A DNA stretch of 64,000 nucleotides from Alphaproteobacteria bacterium (GTDB lineage Bacteria > Pseudomonadota > Alphaproteobacteria > Micropepsales > Micropepsaceae), in assembly GCA_947473475.1 (NCBI GenBank), contig CANJBZ010000001.1:124001-188000 (forward strand). Reading direction: 5' to 3'. The translations under genes and the position numbers were made by a program. Positions 34,436-43,563 of the stretch are shown here, in pieces (positions within the stretch are counted from its first letter, which is position 1; every line of letters starts with the position of its first letter). The notes under the pieces were generated by a model. That model was not told the DNA's origin, searched no databases, and saw nothing but the letters and a program-made list of their open reading frames with translations.

Positions 34436-35890
34436 TTACCGGCACCCCGTGCCATTCATGACCGCGAAAATATCCGTTTCGTCCAGATAGGCGCCGCGGC
34501 CGAAATGGCGGCCTTGTCCATCCGTATATGCATCGTTCTTCCGGGCGCAGCCCGTGACCAGAGCAGCCCCTGCCCCGCGCGCGTACAAGGGCACCAGCCG
34601 GTTGCTGTGGCTGTTGCTCTGCCATTTATAGCCGGGCACTTTGCCAGCACCCTTGTCAGTCAAATCCTGGAATGGAACCGTATCGGAATCCGGACCAAGC
34701 AATAGATGGTCATGGTCGGCGGTGACGATCACCAGGGTGTTCGACCAATTGTTGCCGTTGGTGTTGGCGTCGAGATAAGCGGAAACCGCGGCCACGGCGC
34801 TGTCGAATTCGGTTTTCTCCTCGATCATGCGGCCAAGATTGTCGGCGTGCTCGGCGCGATCCACCGCGCCGCCTTCGATGACCAGAAACAGGCCATCGGG
34901 ATCATCGTCTAAGATGTTCAACGCGCCCCGCGCCATGGTTGGCAGATCGGGGACATCGGATTTGCGTGGCACGGAATAGGGCGTTTCGCTGGCGGGGGCT
35001 GCACCGCGCCGATACATTTGCGTCGCATTGAAAGAGCGCGCAATACCGATGAGCTTGCGCGGCGGATTGGCCGCTGACGGCAGCGCGTCGAATGCCGCCT
35101 TGTCTTCGATGAGCTTGAACCCGCTTTTGTGGGTGCCCGCTTTCAGCGCGGTCCAGTCGCTCTCGCCGATCCAGCCATAATCGGGTGCAGCGCGCCTGAC
35201 CCCGTCATTGTCATAGTTAGGATTACCCGTTCCCATGATGACGCTGACGATGCCGGCATTCAGCATCTCGCTGGCAATGGCTTGGTGGGCGGCCCGTGAA
35301 ACATTGTGTGTACCCGCCCCAGCGGCCGGTGTGGCATCGGCGAATTCGACCGTCGTCACAACGCCGACCGCCTTGCCCGCGCGGCTTTCAACTTCGGCAA
35401 ACGTGGTCACCGGCTGCCCGTTGCCATCGACATTGATGGCGTTGTTGTAGCTCTTATGCCCGTTGACGATGGCGCTCATGGTGTTGGCGGAATCGGGCGC
35501 GGTTTTCTTCGTCCAGGCGTAACCGGCGAAACGATCGGCAAACTGGCCCGTGGTGGTGGTCACCGGCGTGGTGTCCCAATTCTTCGCCGGGTCGTAGACC
35601 GCGTTCGGATCCTGCGCCAAACCAGCAGGGCCGCTCGCTGGGTTCTCCCCCGTCCGCAACGGATAGGTCGATGACCACGTCTTGGTCCATTCCGGCCCAT
35701 CGAAAACCTGTTTGCCCAGCTTGCCGGCGTACATGCCGGTCGCTGCAATCGCGCTGGCTCCGGTGCCATCGGCAATCATCAGGATGACGTTTTTCGGCGC
35801 GGCGGTTCTTTGCTGGCCTGTCGCTTCAGAACTCACAAAGGCGGCCAGAGCCACCACCATCACGCTACGGAAAACGGAAGAGGCAATCAT
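34436..35890 (-). CDS. Alkaline phosphatase (PhoA family)
   Basis: 484 residues with an N-terminal signal peptide (FRSVMVVALAAFVSSEATG), so periplasmic or secreted. Metal ligand Asp41 (LMIADGTG), nucleophile Ser134 in PDSANTMSA, then EGGAVDRAEHADN and VTADHDH for zinc/magnesium binding, all in the correct order. It releases phosphate from phosphomonoesters. No PHO box could be assigned with confidence. It converges with the sigma-factor gene nine bases away. Confidence 0.9.
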   Translation of the reverse strand: MIASSVFRSVMVVALAAFVSSEATGQQRTAAPKNVILMIADGTGASAIAATGMYAGKLGKQVFDGPEWTKTWSSTYPLRTGENPASGPAGLAQDPNAVYDPAKNWDTTPVTTTTGQFADRFAGYAWTKKTAPDSANTMSAIVNGHKSYNNAINVDGNGQPVTTFAEVESRAGKAVGVVTTVEFADATPAAGAGTHNVSRAAHQAIASEMLNAGIVSVIMGTGNPNYDNDGVRRAAPDYGWIGESDWTALKAGTHKSGFKLIEDKAAFDALPSAANPPRKLIGIARSFNATQMYRRGAAPASETPYSVPRKSDVPDLPTMARGALNILDDDPDGLFLVIEGGAVDRAEHADNLGRMIEEKTEFDSAVAAVSAYLDANTNGNNWSNTLVIVTADHDHLLLGPDSDTVPFQDLTDKGAGKVPGYKWQSNSHSNRLVPLYARGAGAALVTGCARKNDAYTDGQGRHFGRGAYLDETDIFAVMNGTGCR

Positions 35891-36058
35891 GGTCAGACCC
35901 GGCTGGGAAGTTAGGCTCTTATATCATCGGACAAGAAAACCACGCCTATAAGACATCATGTTCCCTCCCCTCGCTTGGGCAGACATTTCGGACTAATCTC
36001 CCGGCCGGGACGAGGCGCTGGGTGCAGGCCTGCACAAGCGCCTCGCAGGGAGGGATTT

Positions 36059-36781
36059 ATGGCGAACGACGAATCGATTCCGCGGCGCGACTTCTTGAAA
36101 GGCGCCAGTCTAACCGGCGCCAGCGTGGCCGCGGCGGCTACCGGCTTGGTTGCGTGCAGCCCCAAAGCGGAGACGGCGGCCTCCCAAGCCACCCCGGCCA
36201 CGCAGGACACCTGGCTCGTTCTGACGCCCGAAGAGGCGGAGTTCTTCATCGCCGCCGCCGACACCATCATCCCCAAGGATGAGCTGTCGCCTTCGGGCAG
36301 CGAATGCGGCGTCCCGGTTTTCATCGACCGCCAGCTCGCCAGCGCCTGGGGCGGCGGGGACCGCATGTACCGCGCCGGGCCGTTCGTCAAAGGCACGCCG
36401 GAACAGGGCTATCAGCTTTCCTTGACGCCGCATCAGTACTTCGTCGCTGGCGTGATCGCGGCCAATGCATGGTGCGAGAAGACATACGGCAAGACCTTTG
36501 ACCGGCTCGATCAGGCCAAGCGCAACGAAGCGCTGACCGCGATGGAAAAAGGCACGGCGGAATTCGACGGCTTCGAATCCAAGCCGTTCTTCACTGCGCT
36601 CCTGACTATCAACATGGAAGGGTTCTTCGCCGATCCCATCTATGGCGGCAACCGCAACAAGGCCTCCTGGCGCATGCTGGGCTTCCCGGGCCTGCCCGCC
36701 ATTTATGCCGACAAGATCGACGCGTATCGCGGCAAGCGTTACCCGGTCACCGAACCGCAATCCATTGCGGACTTTTCGTAA
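36059..36781 (+). CDS. Gluconate 2-dehydrogenase subunit 3-like protein, Tat-exported, set 1
   Basis: 240 residues from the ATG at 36059 (GGGAGGGA upstream). The twin-arginine signal PRRDFLKGASLTGASVAAA is followed by LVACS, which also fits a lipobox, so a Tat-exported lipoprotein is possible. The body (LTPEEAEFFIAAADTIIPKD; CGVPVFIDRQL; GFPGLPAIYADKIDAYRGK) matches the small subunit of GMC-type membrane dehydrogenases. This subunit helps mature and export the FAD subunit encoded 12 bases downstream. The paralogue is at 47711. Confidence 0.88.
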   Translation: MANDESIPRRDFLKGASLTGASVAAAATGLVACSPKAETAASQATPATQDTWLVLTPEEAEFFIAAADTIIPKDELSPSGSECGVPVFIDRQLASAWGGGDRMYRAGPFVKGTPEQGYQLSLTPHQYFVAGVIAANAWCEKTYGKTFDRLDQAKRNEALTAMEKGTAEFDGFESKPFFTALLTINMEGFFADPIYGGNRNKASWRMLGFPGLPAIYADKIDAYRGKRYPVTEPQSIADFS

Positions 36782-36792
36782 GGGGGAATGCA

Positions 36793-38562
36793 ATGGTCAC
36801 GAAACTCAAAGAAGTAGACGTCGTCGTCATCGGTCAGGGTTTGACTGGCGTCATGATGGCCAAGGAAATGACCATGGCGGGTTTGACCGTGGTCGGCCTG
36901 GAGCGCGGTCCGGACAAGCGGCCCGAGCAGGAAAACATTCTGCCGCGCATTCGCGACGAGCTTCGCTACAATGCGCGCAAGGAGCTGATGGTCGATAACG
37001 CCGTCGATACGGTCACCTTCCGCAACGATTCCGATCAGATGGCCTTGCCGATCCGCCGTTGGGGCGCGTTCCTTCCGGGCGAAGGCGTCGGCGGTACGAC
37101 CAACCACTGGGGCGGTTTGCATTGGCGGTTTCTGCCGACGGATTTCCGCATCCGCAGCGAGATCACGCAGAAATACGGCGCCAGCGCCATTCCCGCCGAC
37201 ATGACCATCACCGATTGGCCCGTCACCTATGACGAGCTGGAGCCTTATTTTGACAAATTCGACAAGCTCTGCGGCGTTGCCGGCAAGGCCGGAAATCTGC
37301 GCGGTCAAAAGATCGAAGGCGGCAACGTTTTCGAAGGGCCGCGCCAGAACGAATATCCCACCCCGGCCCTGAAAACGTCGGCCGGCGCCGGGATGTTCCG
37401 CGATGCGGCAAAGAATGTGGGTTTCCACCCTTTCACGGTGCCGTTCTCCGCGCCGTCTCAGCCCTATGTGAATGTCTACGGCGTAACTCTCGGCAAATGC
37501 GAATATTGCGGCTTCTGCGGGCGGACCTCGTGCGAAGCCAATGCGAAAGCTACACCTACCACGCATGTGATGCCGGTTCTGCGCGGCGATCCGAAATACA
37601 CGCTGAAGACCCGCGCCTTCGTGAAACAGATCAATTACGACAAGCAGGCGAAAAAGGTCACCGGCGTCACCTACATCGATATGAAGACCGGCGAGGAATA
37701 CGAACAGCCCGCGGGCTTCGTGATTCTCTCGGCCTTCGTCATGGGCAATACGCACATGATGCTCTATTCGGGCATCGGCGAACCCTATGACCCGAAAACG
37801 GGCCGCGGACTTGTCGGCAAGAACTACTGCTACCAGTTCGAAGCCAACGGCACGGCCTTCTTCGAAGACAAGATCATGAGCCCCTTCATGGGCTCACCGG
37901 GCGACCGCGTCGCCTTCGACGATTTCAACGGCGAGAATTTCGACCATTCCGGTCTTGGCTTCTTCGGCGGCGGCTACATCGTCGGCGGCAGCGGCTCCGC
38001 ACCACCGATCGGCGGGCGCGACGTCCCGGAAGGCACGCCGTCCTGGGGTTCGGAATGGAAGAAACAGACCGTGAAGTGGTACTACGGCGCGATGGATTTC
38101 AACACGCAAGGGTCGGTGTACGCCAACCGCGCGAACTATCTGGACCTCGATCCGACGTATAAGGATTCGATCGGCCGGCCGCTGCTGCGCATGACCTATA
38201 ACGGTACGGAAAACGACCATAAAATGTCGCGCCACCTACTGTCGAAACTCGAAATGGCCGTGAAAGCGATGAACCCGACATCATACGAATTGCGGCCGCG
38301 GCCCAAAAACTTCACCACCGTGCCGTATCAGTCCACCCACAACACGGGCGGCACTATGATGGGGACCAACCCCGGCAACAGCGTCACCAATCGCTACGGC
38401 CAGGTTTGGGAAGCGAGCAACCTTTTCATCACCGGTGCATCGCTGTTCCCGCAACAGCATGGTTACAATCCGACGGGACCGCTGGGCGCAATGGCGTACT
38501 GGACGGCGGATAAAATCGTGAAAGATTATGTGAAAAATCCTGGTCCGCTGGTGCACACCTAA
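36793..38562 (+). CDS. GMC-family FAD dehydrogenase, catalytic subunit, set 1
   Basis: 589 residues. The N-terminal FAD motif VVVIGQGLTGVMMAKEM, then GVGGTTNHWGG, and a C-terminal active-site region with His in YQSTHNTGGTMMG and FPQQHGYNPTGPLGA. A cysteine cluster CEYCGFCGRTSC (Cys236, 239, 242, 247) could hold an Fe-S cluster, as reported for FAD-glucose dehydrogenases with a 3Fe-4S centre. With the Tat-type small subunit before it and cytochrome c after it, this is a three-part dehydrogenase passing electrons to the respiratory chain. The substrate could be gluconate, a sugar, a polyol or an alcohol. Confidence 0.9.
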   Translation: MVTKLKEVDVVVIGQGLTGVMMAKEMTMAGLTVVGLERGPDKRPEQENILPRIRDELRYNARKELMVDNAVDTVTFRNDSDQMALPIRRWGAFLPGEGVGGTTNHWGGLHWRFLPTDFRIRSEITQKYGASAIPADMTITDWPVTYDELEPYFDKFDKLCGVAGKAGNLRGQKIEGGNVFEGPRQNEYPTPALKTSAGAGMFRDAAKNVGFHPFTVPFSAPSQPYVNVYGVTLGKCEYCGFCGRTSCEANAKATPTTHVMPVLRGDPKYTLKTRAFVKQINYDKQAKKVTGVTYIDMKTGEEYEQPAGFVILSAFVMGNTHMMLYSGIGEPYDPKTGRGLVGKNYCYQFEANGTAFFEDKIMSPFMGSPGDRVAFDDFNGENFDHSGLGFFGGGYIVGGSGSAPPIGGRDVPEGTPSWGSEWKKQTVKWYYGAMDFNTQGSVYANRANYLDLDPTYKDSIGRPLLRMTYNGTENDHKMSRHLLSKLEMAVKAMNPTSYELRPRPKNFTTVPYQSTHNTGGTMMGTNPGNSVTNRYGQVWEASNLFITGASLFPQQHGYNPTGPLGAMAYWTADKIVKDYVKNPGPLVHT

Positions 38563-38601
38563 ACGGACCTTGCGCAGACAAAAGTCGAGGGAGAGATTTT
38601 A

Positions 38602-38964
38602 ATGCGATTGATGCTTTCTGGCGCCATTGCCGGCAGCCTTCTCATGGCGGGCGCACCCGCTTTCGCGGCCGACGCCAATCACGGCAAGACGCTTTATCCG
38701 GCCTGCGCGGCCTGCCACACGGAAAAGCCCGATGCACTGGGGCCTAGCCTCAAAGGCATTGTCGGCCGCAAGTCTGCTTCGTTGGAAGATTTCCGTTACT
38801 CGCCTGCGATGAAGCGCGCGAATCTGACCTGGGATGAAGCCACGTTGCGCGACTATCTGAAGGATCCGCAAGGCAAGGTGAAAGGCAACCGCATGCCCTT
38901 CTCCGGCTTCGCCAACGCCGCCGATGCAGACGACGTCGTGGCCTATCTGGTTACGCTGAAATAA
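38602..38964 (+). CDS. Small class I c-type cytochrome
   Basis: 120 residues with a Sec signal peptide (AIAGSLLMAGAPAFA). Single heme site CAACH, followed by LGPSLKGIVGRK and a methionine ligand in GNRMPFSGF, which makes it a typical periplasmic mono-heme cytochrome. GGGAGAG precedes the ATG. Being 39 bases after the GMC gene, it is the probable electron acceptor of that enzyme. The second GMC set at 45920 lacks such a gene. Confidence 0.92.
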   Translation: MRLMLSGAIAGSLLMAGAPAFAADANHGKTLYPACAACHTEKPDALGPSLKGIVGRKSASLEDFRYSPAMKRANLTWDEATLRDYLKDPQGKVKGNRMPFSGFANAADADDVVAYLVTLK

Positions 38965-39007
38965 GCGCGCCTTCGCAGGGACGCTCGGCTGTAATGCCGG
39001 TTGAGCG

Positions 39008-39883
39008 TCACGTCGTCGGTGGCGCCGCGAAAATTGAGTGCGCGCCTGTCGCACCCTGTATGACATCCAGCACCATTTCGCCGACGCGTTCGAATTCGAT
39101 CCGCACTTTGTCGCCGGGCTTGATGGGGCCAACGCCAGCCGGCGTGCCGCTCGCGACAATGTCGCCGGGGTAGAGCGTCATCACGGACGACGCCATCTCG
39201 ATCATTCCGGGAATATCCAGAACCAGATCGCGCGTGTTGGCGTCTTGCTTGAGTTCGCCGTTGACCCAAAGCCGGCCTTGCAGCGAATGCGCTGATTCGC
39301 CGATTTCATCCTCGGTAACGATCCACGGTCCGACGGGGCAGAACGTATCGAAGCCTTTGCGCGTCACGCGCTCTTCCTTGCCGCGGATGACCGCGTCGAT
39401 CAGGCAGGAATAGCCAAACACATATTCGCGCCATTTCTCGCGCGGGATATCGCGCCCTTCCTTGGCGATGACGAAAGCGAGTTCGCATTCGTGGTCGATC
39501 CGGCGGCCCGCGTTCACCGGCAAGACGATCGGGTCCTGCGGTCCCGAAAGCGACGACGGCGGCTTGAGGAAAAAGCCCTGATTGTTGGCGCGATAGGACG
39601 AGCCCATCTCTAAGCCGTGCTCGTGATAGTTCACGGGATAGGCGATGACTTTGTTCGGCCAGGGAATTGGCGTCAGCAGCTTCACGCCCGACAGCGGAAC
39701 GGTGGCGCCGGAGGCCGCGGCACGCTCGATCTTGGGGCGGTATTCCGCAAAGTTCGCGATCAGGCGATTCATCGCGACCGGCGGCCATGCGCCCGGTTGA
39801 GCATCGGCAGCTTCGCTTACATCGACAATGTCTTGTCCGCGAATGACACCGATCCGGTCATCGTTGAAGCGCGCGAGTTTCAT
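39008..39883 (-). CDS. Fumarylacetoacetate hydrolase (FAH) family enzyme
   Basis: 291 residues. Typical FAH pieces are KVIAYPVNYHEHG, DHECELAFVIAKEGRDIP (metal-ligand acidic cluster), VFGYSCLIDAVIR, FDTFCPVGPWIV, and LYPGDIVASGTPAGVGPIKPGD at the end (pieces YPGDIVASGTPAGVG). Members hydrolyse C-C bonds of 2,4-dioxo acids, or hydrate or decarboxylate ring-fission products. It lies 33 bases downstream of the UbiD-like gene on the same strand, which suggests joint action on an aromatic acid. Confidence 0.88.
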   Translation of the reverse strand: MKLARFNDDRIGVIRGQDIVDVSEAADAQPGAWPPVAMNRLIANFAEYRPKIERAAASGATVPLSGVKLLTPIPWPNKVIAYPVNYHEHGLEMGSSYRANNQGFFLKPPSSLSGPQDPIVLPVNAGRRIDHECELAFVIAKEGRDIPREKWREYVFGYSCLIDAVIRGKEERVTRKGFDTFCPVGPWIVTEDEIGESAHSLQGRLWVNGELKQDANTRDLVLDIPGMIEMASSVMTLYPGDIVASGTPAGVGPIKPGDKVRIEFERVGEMVLDVIQGATGAHSIFAAPPTT

Positions 39884-39916
39884 ATCAGCCCCAAGGTTTG
39901 ATTGGTTACGACGCCG

Positions 39917-41401
39917 TCAGCCCGCGCCGCCGCTGCGGAACAGATGCGCCCATTTCTGCATGACGTGGTCCTTCAACTCAGGACTCGATTCCGCCACGCG
40001 CGGGAATTCATCCTTCCAGCCCCAGGGCCGGCACGCATCAACCACCGCGCGATTGCTTTGATAGGGCGGCCCGCGAAGGATGGGGTCCAGTGGCGTACTC
40101 CAAAGCTTGTGGACGATTTCAATCGATTCCGCCGGATCACAGCGGGTGGACATGGCCCAGATTACATCGTGAATGTTGGACGGATCGATGTCCTCATCGA
40201 CCACCACGACCCAGCGTCCCGCATAGACGCCAGAGCGGCAATTGGCGGCGAGCATGCCGGCCTGCTTGGCGTGACCGGCATACATCTGTTTGATCGATAT
40301 CACATTGAACAAACGTCCGGCGCCGGCTTCGTGATTCCACACGCCCTGCACACCCGGCAGGCCCGCTTTTTCGATCTCGTCCCAAATCATCGCGGCCTTC
40401 ACGACCGCGCGTGCCACCGTGAAATTCGACGGTGGCCGCGATGGAATTGCCAGCGTCAGAATTGGGTTGTTGCGATGGTAGATGCGGCGAATCTTGATGA
40501 CCGGCTGTTTGCTGGCATCGCTGGCGTAATAGCCCATGAACTCGCCGAACGGCCCCTCCGTCCTCAGCTCGTCGCCATACATTTCGCCTTCCAGCACGAT
40601 TTCTGCGCCCGCGGGCATCGGCAGCTTGTGCAATTCGCTCAAGACCACATTGACGGGACGCCCACGCTGGCCGCCCGCGTAGTCGAATTCCGACATGCCG
40701 TGCGGCAACTCCGCATTGCTGCATAGAAATAAAATCGGGTCCTGGCCGCAGGAGATGAGAACCGGGCACGGTTTGCCCTTGGCGAAATACTTCTCGCGGA
40801 TCAGCCGGCCGTGCTTGCCCGGAGAAATCCAGACGCCAACCTCGTTTTTGGAATGCGCGATGATCCGGTACGTACCGACATTCACCCAATCGCTGTCGGG
40901 ATCGCGCATGACGACCAGATCTTCGGTGCCAATGTAGCGGCCGCCATCGTGTTCATGCACGAAGGGGATCGGAAATTTGAAAATGTCCACCTCGTCGTCA
41001 CGCAGGATGTTTTCAAAAATCGGTCCCGTTGGCAGGATATTTGGCGGAATCGTCTCCGGTCCTTTGCCCGTGCGCGCCTTGAAGCTTTTGACGATGTCGA
41101 TCTTCTTTTCCGGCGTCGGCAATCCGTAAATATGCGCCAAGCGGCGGAAGGAATTGGAGGCGCCCGATAGGATGCGGAAGCCCGGCGGATAGCCCTTGAT
41201 CTTGTCGAACAGCAGCGCCGGTTCCTCGCCGGGGAAGCGCATGGTGAGCGTTTCGGCCAGCGCGCTGATTTCCAGATGCGGATCGGCGTTCTCGATCAGC
41301 TTGACTTCCCGCATGGCTTCGAAGTCACGCAAGAGATCGCGCAAATCCTCGTGCGGCACGCGATGCTGCGTGCTGTCCCGGCCGGTCGAACCATTGTCCA
41401 T
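39917..41401 (-). CDS. UbiD-family prenylated-FMN (de)carboxylase
   Basis: 494 residues. The family is recognised by DLRDLLRDFEAM at the front, the central region EGEMYGDELRTEGPFGEFMGYY with the catalytic acidic pair, and VVVVDEDIDPSNIHDVIWAM near the end. UbiD enzymes decarboxylate aromatic or alpha,beta-unsaturated acids using prenylated FMN, which is made by UbiX. No UbiX gene is seen in the window, so the cofactor must come from elsewhere in the genome. The FAH neighbour points to catabolism rather than ubiquinone synthesis. Confidence 0.9.
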   Translation of the reverse strand: MDNGSTGRDSTQHRVPHEDLRDLLRDFEAMREVKLIENADPHLEISALAETLTMRFPGEEPALLFDKIKGYPPGFRILSGASNSFRRLAHIYGLPTPEKKIDIVKSFKARTGKGPETIPPNILPTGPIFENILRDDEVDIFKFPIPFVHEHDGGRYIGTEDLVVMRDPDSDWVNVGTYRIIAHSKNEVGVWISPGKHGRLIREKYFAKGKPCPVLISCGQDPILFLCSNAELPHGMSEFDYAGGQRGRPVNVVLSELHKLPMPAGAEIVLEGEMYGDELRTEGPFGEFMGYYASDASKQPVIKIRRIYHRNNPILTLAIPSRPPSNFTVARAVVKAAMIWDEIEKAGLPGVQGVWNHEAGAGRLFNVISIKQMYAGHAKQAGMLAANCRSGVYAGRWVVVVDEDIDPSNIHDVIWAMSTRCDPAESIEIVHKLWSTPLDPILRGPPYQSNRAVVDACRPWGWKDEFPRVAESSPELKDHVMQKWAHLFRSGGAG

Positions 41402-41486
41402 GTGAAGCGTCCCCTCGACGGGGAGCCTTATATTTCACAAAACCCGGGCACGGAAGCAGGCAGCCGGGATCGGGAGCGCGGGACTG

Positions 41487-42986
41487 TCAGGCGGTGAGTT
41501 TCTCCAGATCGTCGGTTTGGACGATGACCGGTTCCGGCAATTCAAGAGCCGCCGTTCCCGTAAGCGACCGATAAAGGTCGCCATAGGCCGCCGCGGAGCG
41601 CTGCCAGGAAAAATCCTGCCGCATCGCCGCGCTTTGCAGGCGGCGCCATGCAATCGGCTGACCGTACAGCGAAACCGCGCGCCGTATGCACACTGTGAGT
41701 TCATCGGCCGTTGGGTTCTCGAAGGAGAAGCCCGTCGCGGTTCCTTCCCGGGTGGTTTCCGGCGTCGCATCCGTAACCGTATCGGCCATACCGCCGCTCC
41801 GGCGCACCAGCGGGATAGTCCCGTAGCGCATGGCATAGATTGGCACCAGCCCACAGGGCTCGAACCGCGACGGATGCAGAAGCATGTCCGCCCCGGACAG
41901 CACGCGGTGGCCGAGCGCCTCTTCATAGCCAATCTTGACGGCCACTTGACCGGGGTAGCGAACCGCGAGTTCGCGGAACTTTGCCTGATAGCCGGCGTCG
42001 CCTTCGGCAACGAGGACAAATTGCATCCCGTCCTCGATCAGATCGGGCAGTGCTTCAAGAACGACGTCGGGCATCTTCTGATGAACGAGGCGGCTCATGA
42101 AAGCGACCAGCGGGACATTAGAGACAGGGTTCAGTCCAAGCTCTGCCTGAATGGCGCGCTTGCAGTCAGCCTTCGCTGCGAAGGACCGGCTTGAGTAGTT
42201 GCACACCAAATGTGGATCGGTGCTGGGATCCCAGATCCGGTAATCGGCGCCGTTCAAAATGCCGCTGAGATCCGGAGACCGATGCTGCAGCAAACCCTCA
42301 AGGCCACAACCATATTCCGGGGTGACAATTTCGTTGGCGTAATTGGGGCTGACGGTCGTAATCGCATCTGCCAGCGCCATGCCGGTCTTCAGGAACGAAA
42401 TCTTCCCGTAGAACTCCATCGTCTCAAACGCCGAAGGCGGCAGATCGAGGCGCGCCAATTCGTCAACTGGGAAGACGCCCTGATAGGCAAGGTTGTGAAT
42501 GGTCAGCAGCGTGGCAGGACGCGATTGCTCCGACGACAGCAAAAGCGGCACCAAGCCGGCATGCCAGTCGTTGCAATGGATCAGGTCAGGCCGCCAGCCG
42601 CCCGGCTCGTTGGCAATACCCGCTGCAACATGGTTGAGCAACGCAAAGCGCAGGGCGTTGTCCAGCCACTCGGCGCCGTCTTGCGATTGATACAGCCCGC
42701 CTGGGCGCAGATAGAGTTGGGGGCAATCCACCAGCCAGACCGGCACGTCGGAATGGCTCAGATGGGTCTCCAGCAATCGTACATCGCCGCATCCGAGCGG
42801 GTCGCCCAGCGGGATCGTCCGCTTGATGTCACGCACGCGCTCCAAGGCCTGTTGATAGCCCGGAACCAGCACACGAATGTCGATACCGAGTTCTTTCAGG
42901 GCGACCGGCAGAGCAGCTGAGACATCGGCGAGGCCGCCGGTTTTCGCGTAGGGGAAGACTTCGGAGGTGACGTAGAGAACGCGCAT
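41487..42986 (-). CDS. glgA: Glycogen synthase (ADP-glucose type)
   Basis: 499 residues from the ATG at 42986, with AAGGAG seven to eight bases before it. N-terminal MRVLYVTSEVFPYAKTGGLA includes the ADP-glucose-binding KxGGL. The GT5 C-terminal motif SRFEPCGLVPIYAMRYG is intact. It extends alpha-1,4-glucan. It is divergent from glgX at 43564. No glgC lies in the window. Confidence 0.95.
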   Translation of the reverse strand: MRVLYVTSEVFPYAKTGGLADVSAALPVALKELGIDIRVLVPGYQQALERVRDIKRTIPLGDPLGCGDVRLLETHLSHSDVPVWLVDCPQLYLRPGGLYQSQDGAEWLDNALRFALLNHVAAGIANEPGGWRPDLIHCNDWHAGLVPLLLSSEQSRPATLLTIHNLAYQGVFPVDELARLDLPPSAFETMEFYGKISFLKTGMALADAITTVSPNYANEIVTPEYGCGLEGLLQHRSPDLSGILNGADYRIWDPSTDPHLVCNYSSRSFAAKADCKRAIQAELGLNPVSNVPLVAFMSRLVHQKMPDVVLEALPDLIEDGMQFVLVAEGDAGYQAKFRELAVRYPGQVAVKIGYEEALGHRVLSGADMLLHPSRFEPCGLVPIYAMRYGTIPLVRRSGGMADTVTDATPETTREGTATGFSFENPTADELTVCIRRAVSLYGQPIAWRRLQSAAMRQDFSWQRSAAAYGDLYRSLTGTAALELPEPVIVQTDDLEKLTA

Positions 42987-43025
42987 TCGCTCTGCTCCTT
43001 GGCAGGCCATCAGTGTCTCCCCCAA

Positions 43026-43563
43026 GCCCCTGACCGCCGCTTATTCATTTTTATCTAAGCAAGACTCGTGCCATTTCGCACAATTCTGGCGGCTATGCGT
43101 GCGATGCTACGTTACCGCACACGCATGTCGGATTTTTGAAGGACGTAAGCCGCCTTCGCGTACTTGAACGCATGATCGAACGATTTGGTTCGGACAAGCG
43201 GCTGAGAAGTTTTCGTGACAAAACGACTGATGGAAAAACGTCAGCTTCTCCGGCCAGGCTCCTGGTCGCGCGCAGTTTGCTGGGCGCTATCTTTTCTCAA
43301 CTGCGCTTCGCGGAGAGCCTCCATCTGGCGACGTCGCCACTCCCGCATATAAGCTTTACTGGACGTGTATCCCGGACCCGCGAATTGATCGCGCGGCAGG
43401 AACAACCAGTTGCGCCATGTTTCGAGTAGCTTTGCCATATGACCTCACTCCAGCCATTTGGCTGATCATGTAACGCATGGAAAGCAGTATGGACCCGATT
43501 GCGACTTGCCGTAGCTGAACTCTTTGAAAGATTCTTCTCAACAAACTCAAGACTTGCAAGCTG
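43026..43563. promoter_or_regulatory. Divergent region between glgA and glgX
   Basis: About 540 bases between two divergent glycogen genes. It must hold both promoters. The only candidate gene is the 65-codon minus-strand frame at 43241-43438. The stretch 43040-43130 is less GC-rich than its surroundings. No recognised operator was found. Confidence 0.4.
43241..43438 (-). CDS. Possible small basic protein
   Basis: 65 residues, rich in Arg, Trp and Gln (LLETWRNWLFLPRDQF; MREWRRRQMEALREAQLRK), with the second half probably helical. A GGAGTGAGG sequence lies just before the ATG, a good ribosome-binding site, and this is the main support. No family recognised. A plus-strand frame from TTG at 43136 overlaps it and looks less likely. 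Confidence 0.4.
   Translation of the reverse strand: MAKLLETWRNWLFLPRDQFAGPGYTSSKAYMREWRRRQMEALREAQLRKDSAQQTARDQEPGRRS

Noticed and set aside
43136-43429. 97-codon plus-strand frame from TTG
   Set aside because: Weak start, no ribosome-binding site and overlap with a minus-strand frame that has a better one.
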